Of a DNA stretch of 18,293 bases, positions 13,252-18,293 are shown in pieces (position 1 is the stretch's first letter; each line of letters starts with the position of its first letter). The translations under genes were made by a program, and so were the position numbers. The notes under the pieces are model-generated. The model had not been told where the DNA came from, did not search any database, and was given only the letters and a program-made list of their open reading frames with translations. Origin of the DNA: Candidatus Aminicenantota bacterium (GTDB lineage: Bacteria; Acidobacteriota; Aminicenantia; JAMOAD01); NCBI GenBank assembly GCA_027070475.1, contig JALXDT010000190.1, positions 1-18,293 on the forward strand, in the 5' to 3' direction.

Positions 13252-14322
13252 ATGAGAAGAATCACAAAAGAGATAAAAGTAGGTAATGTGGGCATAGGAG
13301 GGGATAATCCGATAAGGGTTCAAACAATGAACTCTCTTCCTCTAAATCAGGTAAAGGAAAATATTGACCAAATAATCAGAACCGTTGAGTACGGGAATGA
13401 AATCATAAGGCTTGCTCTTCCTGACTTTGATGAAATAGGCTATTTTAAGGAAATAACAAAACACTCTCCGATTCCCGTAATCGCAGATATACATTTTCAC
13501 TATAAATTAGCAATAGAGGCTTTAAAAGCAGGAGCCTCAGCCATAAGAATAAATCCGGGAAATTTCGGGAGTAAGAAAAATCTTGAAGAAATCATAAAAG
13601 CTTCAAATGACTATAATGCAGCAATAAGAATAGGAGTTAACTCAGGTTCAATAGATAAAAAAATACTTAAAAAGTACGGGGAAAGGTCAGCCGAGGCAAT
13701 AGTTGAAAGTGCGCTTGAATATATAAAATTCTTTGAAGATAAACATTTTTTCAATTTAAAGGTTTCCCTTAAATCCTCTGATATTTACACTACAATAAAC
13801 GCATACAGGAAGTTTTCAAAAAAAAGCGAATACCCTCTTCACATAGGGGTTACGGAAGCAGGACCCATTCCGGAGGGTATAATAAAATCCTCTGTTGCAT
13901 TGGGAACACTTTTGATGGAAGGGATTGGAGATACGATAAGAATATCACTTACAGCTCCTCCCGAAGAGGAGGTTAAAGTATGCTGGGAGCTTTTAGGTTC
14001 ACTTAATATAAGAAGAAAATTTCCCGAAATTATCTCCTGCCCTCTCTGCGGTAGAGCAACAGTTAATTTTGAAAAGAGATTAAAGGAAATAATACCTGAG
14101 ATTAAAAAGAGAAAGCTCCCCATAAAGGTTGCTGTTATGGGTTGCGAAGTAAATGGACCGGGAGAAGCCAAAGAGGCTGAGCTTGGGATCGCTTTTTCCC
14201 AAAAGGTTGCCTTTCTTTTTAAAAAGGGGGTAATATATAGAAGAGGAAAGGAAGAGGAAATTATAAAGGAATTTTTAAAAACATTAAAGGATATGGAAAA
14301 TGAGAGAAGCTCTCTTTTATGA
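13252..14322 (+). CDS. ispG: 4-hydroxy-3-methylbut-2-enyl diphosphate synthase
   Basis: Converts the cyclic diphosphate MEcPP to HMBPP, the penultimate step of the MEP isoprenoid pathway, in the cytoplasm with a 4Fe-4S cluster. The N-terminal TIM-barrel part shows NPIRVQTM (19-26), PVIADIHFHY (about 75-84) and AIRINPGN (about 97-104). The cluster ligands are Cys263 and Cys266 in SCPLCGR, Cys298 in GCEVNGPGE, and Glu305. The 356-aa length is usual for the short bacterial form. It is the first gene of a group with overlapping starts; the next gene begins 23 nt before its end. Expression appears leaderless. It would need an electron donor not encoded here. Confidence 0.95.
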   Translation: MRRITKEIKVGNVGIGGDNPIRVQTMNSLPLNQVKENIDQIIRTVEYGNEIIRLALPDFDEIGYFKEITKHSPIPVIADIHFHYKLAIEALKAGASAIRINPGNFGSKKNLEEIIKASNDYNAAIRIGVNSGSIDKKILKKYGERSAEAIVESALEYIKFFEDKHFFNLKVSLKSSDIYTTINAYRKFSKKSEYPLHIGVTEAGPIPEGIIKSSVALGTLLMEGIGDTIRISLTAPPEEEVKVCWELLGSLNIRRKFPEIISCPLCGRATVNFEKRLKEIIPEIKKRKLPIKVAVMGCEVNGPGEAKEAELGIAFSQKVAFLFKKGVIYRRGKEEEIIKEFLKTLKDMENERSSLL

Positions 14323-15316
14323 AAAGAAGAAAGAAAGGATAATATGTACACTATGCCCTCATAAATGTTCCCTCAGAGAGGGACAGATAGGGGCATGCGG
14401 GGTCAGAGTCAGAAAGGGAGATAAGCTTTATACTCTGGTTTACGGGAAGATAGCCTCAATAGCTGTTGACCCGATTGAAAAAAAGCCTCTTTTTCACTTT
14501 TATCCTTCAAGACCGATTCTTTCAATCGCAACTCTGGGCTGCAATATGTTCTGCAAATTCTGTCAAAATCACACTCTCTCATTTTTTGAGGGGAAAGGGA
14601 AGACAACAAATATTTACGGACAGGATGTTTTCCCCGAAAGATTGGTAGAAATAGCTCTCTCATACAATTCCGTAGGAATAGCATATACTTACAATGAACC
14701 TACCGTATTTTACGAATTTATAAAAGATACATCATTCCATATGAAACAATCAGGATTAAAAAATGTGTGGGTTACAAACGGATTTATTGAAGAGGAGCCT
14801 CAACTTCAGCTTAAAGACCTTGTTGATGCGGTAAACAATGATCTTAAATTTTTTTCGGATAAAAAATATAAAAAGTACACGGGAGGAAGATTAAAACCTG
14901 TTCTTGAATCATTAAAAAGATGGAAAAAGATAGGAGCCTGGCTTGAAGTTACGACCTTAATAATACCCGATGTAAATGATGATATGAAAGAGATAGATGA
15001 TATAATAGATTTTATAAAAACAGAGTTAGGAGAGGAAACTCCATGGCATATTTCAAGATTTCATCCCCAGTTTAAAATGTCAAACCACCCCCCTACTCCA
15101 CCCAAAACAATAAGAAAAATCAGGGAAAGGGGGCTTGAAAAAGGATTAAAATTTGTTTATTCCGGAAACTTGTGGGGAGATGAGGGAGAGAGTACATACT
15201 GCCCGCATTGTGGAAAATTATTAATAAAAAGAATAGGCTATAATATAGAAGAATACAATATTGTAAATTCAAAATGTAAATTTTGCGGTCATGAAATCGC
15301 AGGGGAAGGTTTATAA
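14300..15316 (+). CDS. amrS: AmrS-like radical SAM protein (AmmeMemoRadiSam family)
   Basis: A 338-aa radical SAM enzyme of the AmmeMemoRadiSam group (the radical SAM member). The cluster motif is CNMFCKFC (Cys81, Cys85, Cys88). It is preceded by an N-terminal Cys-rich region (Cys16, Cys19, Cys23, Cys33) and followed by a C-terminal zinc-ribbon-like C301-X2-C304 and C326-X2-C329. It resembles pyruvate formate-lyase activating enzymes, but no glycyl radical enzyme is nearby and the extra cysteines favour the AmrS family. The biological reaction is not settled. The start at 14300 lies inside the end of ispG; its Shine-Dalgarno sequence is weak, so coupling to ispG translation is likely. The stop overlaps the next ATG by one base. 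The other members of the three-part system (AMMECR1 and Memo) are not in this window. Confidence 0.85.
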   Translation: MREALFYEKKKERIICTLCPHKCSLREGQIGACGVRVRKGDKLYTLVYGKIASIAVDPIEKKPLFHFYPSRPILSIATLGCNMFCKFCQNHTLSFFEGKGKTTNIYGQDVFPERLVEIALSYNSVGIAYTYNEPTVFYEFIKDTSFHMKQSGLKNVWVTNGFIEEEPQLQLKDLVDAVNNDLKFFSDKKYKKYTGGRLKPVLESLKRWKKIGAWLEVTTLIIPDVNDDMKEIDDIIDFIKTELGEETPWHISRFHPQFKMSNHPPTPPKTIRKIRERGLEKGLKFVYSGNLWGDEGESTYCPHCGKLLIKRIGYNIEEYNIVNSKCKFCGHEIAGEGL

Positions 15317-15576
15317 TGTTTTTTAAAAAGAAAAAACACATATCAAAGATACCCAGTTTCGTATATCTTACGACTTTAAACGGAGGACCTGAGATAGATA
15401 TTCTAAAAGGTCTTCTTGAATCAAACGGAATCAAAGTCTATCTTGAATATGAAGCTGTAAAAAACATAATAGGGCTAACAATGAATGGTATGGGCTCTGT
15501 TGATTTTTATATTCCCGCTGATAAAAAAAGTGAAGCTGAAAAATTATTGGAAGCTGCGGAGAAGAATGATGAATAA
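15316..15576 (+). CDS. DUF2007 family small protein
   Basis: An 86-aa soluble protein. The core FVYLTTLNGGPEIDILKGLL, then SNGIKVYLEYE and VDFYIPADKKSEAEKLLEA, matches the DUF2007 family (sometimes called prokaryotic signal-transducing protein), a ferredoxin-like fold of unknown function. The name in databases goes beyond the evidence. The ATG shares one base with the stop of the AmrS-like gene (TAATG) and the stop lies within the start of the LD-carboxypeptidase gene, so it is translationally coupled on both sides. Confidence 0.8.
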   Translation: MFFKKKKHISKIPSFVYLTTLNGGPEIDILKGLLESNGIKVYLEYEAVKNIIGLTMNGMGSVDFYIPADKKSEAEKLLEAAEKNDE

Positions 15577-16453
15577 AGCTTTTATAATAGCTCCCTCTTC
15601 CACCTTTATCAGGAAAGAATTTAAAGAGGGGTGTAAAGCACTTGAAGAATATGGGTTTGAAAATTTTTACAGAAAGGATATTTTTGAAAAATACTTTAAT
15701 TATGCAGGAACTCCTCAAAGAAGAGCTTCTGAAATTATTGAGGCATTAAATTCAGAAACAGAATTCATTTTCACTGTCAGAGGTGGTTTTGGTAGCACAT
15801 CGCTTTTAAAACTCATCAAAGATGAGAATATCAAGATAAGAGGTAAAAAGCTTTTTTCAGGAGCAAGCGATGTAACATCTCTTCATCTTTTCTTCCACAA
15901 ATTTTATCCAGAACTTTCCCTTGTTATGGGCCCTATGATTATTCCTGATTTCGGTCAGGGTAAGCTGAACAAAGTGGAATTCAGACATATTGTAAAAGCA
16001 TTCGTTGAAAAAGAAAAATTAACAATTAAAATGGGGCCAAGAGTTATAATAAACAGGGGAAACAACCTGCGGTTAAAAGGAAAATCCTTTCCTGCATGTC
16101 TAACACTTTTAAGTCTCTCCTGCGGAACATTTTTTGAGCCGGATTTAAAGGGAAAGGTGCTCTTTTTAGAAGATATAAATGAAGATTCTTCAAGAGTTAT
16201 AAGATACCTTGAACATCTTGATAATTGCGGAAAATTGGATGATTTGGGAGGTATTGTTTTTAATGATTTTCCTTTAGCAAAGGGAAGAAAAGATATTCAC
16301 TTAAAGGCAAAATTAAAGGAATTTTTCAGCAATAAACCTTATCCTGTCTTTTGCGGATGTAAATTCGGGCATTCAAAACCGAGACACTATATAGTATTTG
16401 ACGGAGATGTCAACTTTGATGGAGAAAAAATAATTATTGATAAGCAATTCTGA
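15569..16453 (+). CDS. LD-carboxypeptidase, peptidase family S66
   Basis: A 294-aa serine peptidase like LdcA, which removes the terminal D-Ala from murein tetrapeptides during wall recycling, or like the related MccF immunity peptidase. The expected residues are present: Ser100 in SGASDVT, Glu201 in LFLEDINE and His268 in CKFGHSKP; RGGFGS (71-76) is also typical. No signal peptide is seen, so the protein is cytoplasmic. I place the start at ATG 15569, because GGAG (15558-15561) is 7 nt upstream and the IIAPSS beginning fits the family; ATG 15566 is the alternative. Last gene of the ispG group, with its stop abutting the convergent lipoprotein gene. LdcA and MccF activity cannot be separated here. 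Confidence 0.85.
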   Translation: MNKAFIIAPSSTFIRKEFKEGCKALEEYGFENFYRKDIFEKYFNYAGTPQRRASEIIEALNSETEFIFTVRGGFGSTSLLKLIKDENIKIRGKKLFSGASDVTSLHLFFHKFYPELSLVMGPMIIPDFGQGKLNKVEFRHIVKAFVEKEKLTIKMGPRVIINRGNNLRLKGKSFPACLTLLSLSCGTFFEPDLKGKVLFLEDINEDSSRVIRYLEHLDNCGKLDDLGGIVFNDFPLAKGRKDIHLKAKLKEFFSNKPYPVFCGCKFGHSKPRHYIVFDGDVNFDGEKIIIDKQF

Positions 16454-16927
16454 TTATCTTTCTCCAGATAAAAAATTCTCACTCTGATTTAGAAAATTTG
16501 TGTGGGAAAGATATTTTTTACTAATAGTCACGGAAGCTTCCGAAATTCTTAGTCCCTCTCCCTCTATAGAAGCTATTATTTCAAAATTTTTTCCGGTATC
16601 AATGTAAACACCTGAAACATCTATTTTAGTGTTTCCTTCAGCAGTAATCAAATATCCTAATTTAAAAAGTTCTTCGATTAATTTTTCTCTTATATATTCT
16701 CCAAGAAGCCTGTTTTCATTGTTCATTGGTTTAAAAGTATTCACTGCTAATTTTTCCTGTTTCATTCTAAGAAATTTTAATGAACTATCAAGTGATTCAG
16801 CAAGTTGTCTTATCCTGAATCTCAAATCTTTGTTGGGATAAAAAGTATCACTTAAATTTTTAACATTAAAGGAAGAACAACCACTTAATAAAATACCTAT
16901 TAAAAGAATTATATAAATCTTCTTCAT
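16454..16927 (-). CDS. Predicted lipoprotein, FlgO-like
   Basis: A 157-aa protein with a short lipoprotein signal peptide (MKK, a hydrophobic stretch, then lipobox LSGC with Cys17). The mature part has IRQLAESL (39-46), a likely conserved helix, KLAVNTFKPMNNENRLLGEYIREKLIEELFKLGY and a beta-rich end. This resembles the FlgO-type/CsgG-like small outer-membrane lipoprotein domain, but the match is by eye and moderate. No flagellar or curli genes are nearby. It is probably exported and anchored in the outer membrane. No Shine-Dalgarno sequence is visible. It is divergent from rarA, with 54 bp between the starts. Confidence 0.7.
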   Translation of the reverse strand: MKKIYIILLIGILLSGCSSFNVKNLSDTFYPNKDLRFRIRQLAESLDSSLKFLRMKQEKLAVNTFKPMNNENRLLGEYIREKLIEELFKLGYLITAEGNTKIDVSGVYIDTGKNFEIIASIEGEGLRISEASVTISKKYLSHTNFLNQSENFLSGER

Positions 16928-16967
16928 AAAATATTTTCGGAATTAAATAAAAAAATTTAAGTGTTTA

Positions 16968-16976
16968 TGATAATAT
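16968..16976 (+). promoter_or_regulatory. Extended -10 promoter of rarA, predicted leaderless
   Basis: TGATAATAT (16968-16976) is an extended -10 element ending 5 nt before the ATG at 16982. The -35 region is poor. There is no Shine-Dalgarno sequence, so the transcript is probably leaderless. Confidence 0.5.
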
Positions 16977-16981
16977 TATGT

Positions 16982-18280
16982 ATGAGAAAACCTTTAGCTG
17001 AAATATTAAGGCCTCAGTCATGTGATGAAATAATAGGTCAAGATCATCTTTGCGGGAAAGAAGGTATTTTAAGAACAATTTTTGAGAAAGGCACTCTCTT
17101 TTCTTTTATTCTTTGGGGAGATCCCGGCTCGGGTAAAACATCTATTATTGAGATTTTCTTAAAAAGGATAAAAGAAAAAACTTTAAAAACAACAGGCTCT
17201 ACATTTTCGGCAAAAGAGGTAAAAAAATACTGCGAAGAAGCGGAAAAGCTCTATAATTTTAATGGAGAAACCTCTGTCGTGTTTGTTGATGAAATTCACC
17301 GATTAAACAAATCTCAGCAGGATCTTTTTTTGCCCTATGTTGAAAAGGGGACAATCATTCTTTTAGGAGCAACAACCGAAAATCCCTCCTTTGAGGTTAA
17401 CAAAGCTTTGCTTTCAAGATTAAAAGTCTTCACCTTAAATTCACTATCAAAAGAGGATGTATTCAAAATACTGGAAAAAGCTCTGATTTATCTTAAAGAT
17501 AAGTATAATATTGAGTTTGAAAAGGGGATAAAAGAGTTTCTCTATTCCATAAATGGCTCTGATGTAAGGTCATCCTTAAATAGTCTCGATCTTATTGTTA
17601 GAAGAGGAATATCGGGGAAAATTTCAATAGAAGAAATTAAAGATTATCTTACAGAATCCAAAGCATTTTATGATAAAGACGGAGAATATCATTACAACAT
17701 AATATCTGCCTTTCATAAAAGTGTTAGAAATTCGGACATAGACTCTTCCCTTTACTGGCTTGCTAGAATGCTTATAGCAGGAGAAGACAGAAAATACATA
17801 TTAAGGAGAATAATAAGAATCACAGCCGAGGATATAGGATTGGCAGATCCTGCAGCCCTTTCCATAGCGATTAACTCATTTAAAGCATTTGAAATTATAG
17901 GAGAACCTGAAGGAGACATATTTTTGTTTTATGCCACAGTCTACATAACCCTTGCTCCCAAAAGCAACTCTCTTTATACTGCTGAAAAAAAGGCTAAAAA
18001 GTTCGCAAAAGAGACATCATCTTTACAGCCCCCTCTACAAATCAGAAACCCTGTAACAAAACTTATGAGAGAGGAAGAATATGGAAACGGTTATCTTTAT
18101 GCCCATGATTTTAAGGAAAAAACAACAATTATGAAAACATTGCCTGAAGAAATTGAAAACATAAGGATTTTTTTCCCTGAAAATATCGGGTTTGAAAAAG
18201 AAATTATAAAAAGATATGAATACTGGAAAAAACTAAAGGAAAAATTAAGAGATAAGGCTAAAATAAATAAAAATTCTTAG
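16982..18280 (+). CDS. rarA: Replication-associated recombination protein A, AAA+ ATPase
   Basis: RarA (also MgsA, related to eukaryotic WRNIP1) acts at stalled replication forks, with relatives among clamp-loader ATPases. Walker A is GDPGSGKTS (46-54), Walker B VVFVDEIHR (99-107), sensor 1 GATTENPSF (129-137) and the arginine finger region LLSRLKVF (143-150). The C-terminal half has the family's KSVRNSD, MLIAGEDRKYILRR and LADP segments and the GYLYAHD motif near the end. At 432 aa the length is normal. Homologues begin at MRKPLAE, so I place the start at 16982 rather than at the in-frame GTG 21 nt upstream. The gene is complete and ends 13 nt before the window edge. Confidence 0.93.
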   Translation: MRKPLAEILRPQSCDEIIGQDHLCGKEGILRTIFEKGTLFSFILWGDPGSGKTSIIEIFLKRIKEKTLKTTGSTFSAKEVKKYCEEAEKLYNFNGETSVVFVDEIHRLNKSQQDLFLPYVEKGTIILLGATTENPSFEVNKALLSRLKVFTLNSLSKEDVFKILEKALIYLKDKYNIEFEKGIKEFLYSINGSDVRSSLNSLDLIVRRGISGKISIEEIKDYLTESKAFYDKDGEYHYNIISAFHKSVRNSDIDSSLYWLARMLIAGEDRKYILRRIIRITAEDIGLADPAALSIAINSFKAFEIIGEPEGDIFLFYATVYITLAPKSNSLYTAEKKAKKFAKETSSLQPPLQIRNPVTKLMREEEYGNGYLYAHDFKEKTTIMKTLPEEIENIRIFFPENIGFEKEIIKRYEYWKKLKEKLRDKAKINKNS

Positions 18281-18293
18281 TTAGGATTAACGT

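Noticed and set aside
13839..14351. 170-codon open frame on the minus strand
   Set aside because: It is antisense to ispG and amrS, which have clear motifs; the protein is Ser/Phe-rich with no recognisable domain.
16454..16471. TTATCT...AGATAA hairpin between convergent stops as a terminator
   Set aside because: Short AT-rich stem; neither strand has a following T-run in the right place.

Overview
The window is AT-rich and comes from a diderm (outer-membrane-bearing) bacterium. The evidence is a DUF5916-type outer-membrane protein with a signal peptide, a lipoprotein with a lipobox, IspG of the MEP isoprenoid pathway and an S66 LD-carboxypeptidase for murein. Sigma70-like promoter boxes are easy to see. 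At four genes (arcA, the AAA/PD-(D/E)XK gene, ispG, rarA) the -10 box ends 5 or 6 nt before the ATG and no Shine-Dalgarno sequence is present, so leaderless mRNAs are likely. Other genes have good Shine-Dalgarno sequences. I cannot name the phylum; an uncultured AT-rich anaerobic lineage is a guess.

Layout. (1) 1-3480: arginine deiminase, convergent with an outer-membrane DUF5916/CBM9-like protein. (2) About 3599-9608: a roughly 6 kb accessory island bounded by two near-identical 26-bp direct repeats, the right one lying on the 3' end of a tRNA-Asn gene. It holds one tightly coupled operon: a small unknown protein, a DNA cytosine-C5 methyltransferase, a 700-aa protein with two GHKL ATPase modules (MORC-like at the N-terminus, histidine-kinase-like at the C-terminus), a protein with a receiver-like domain and a long unknown C-terminus, and a short HhH-GPD/4Fe-4S DNA glycosylase with the active-site Tyr/Asp pattern of the archaeal T:G mismatch glycosylase Mig. 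(3) 9604-12215: tRNA-Asn, then an AAA/PD-(D/E)XK (DUF1703-type) gene flanked by two copies of a repeat built from 7-bp units (NTTGAGC on one arm, GCTCAAN on the other). (4) 12216-13069: a small SAM methyltransferase convergent with ppnP. (5) 13252-16453: overlapping genes ispG, an AmrS-like radical SAM gene, a DUF2007 gene and an LD-carboxypeptidase gene. (6) 16454-18280: a lipoprotein gene and a divergent rarA.

How the island may work: the methyltransferase marks DNA with 5-methylcytosine. Spontaneous deamination of 5mC gives T:G mismatches, which the Mig-like glycosylase is placed to repair. The GHKL and receiver proteins look like an ATP-driven DNA-sensing or signalling pair, and may be the restriction or regulatory arm. 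No known nuclease motif is visible in the operon, so its effector is the main open question. The apparent boundaries at a tRNA gene suggest arrival by site-specific integration, but no integrase is present.
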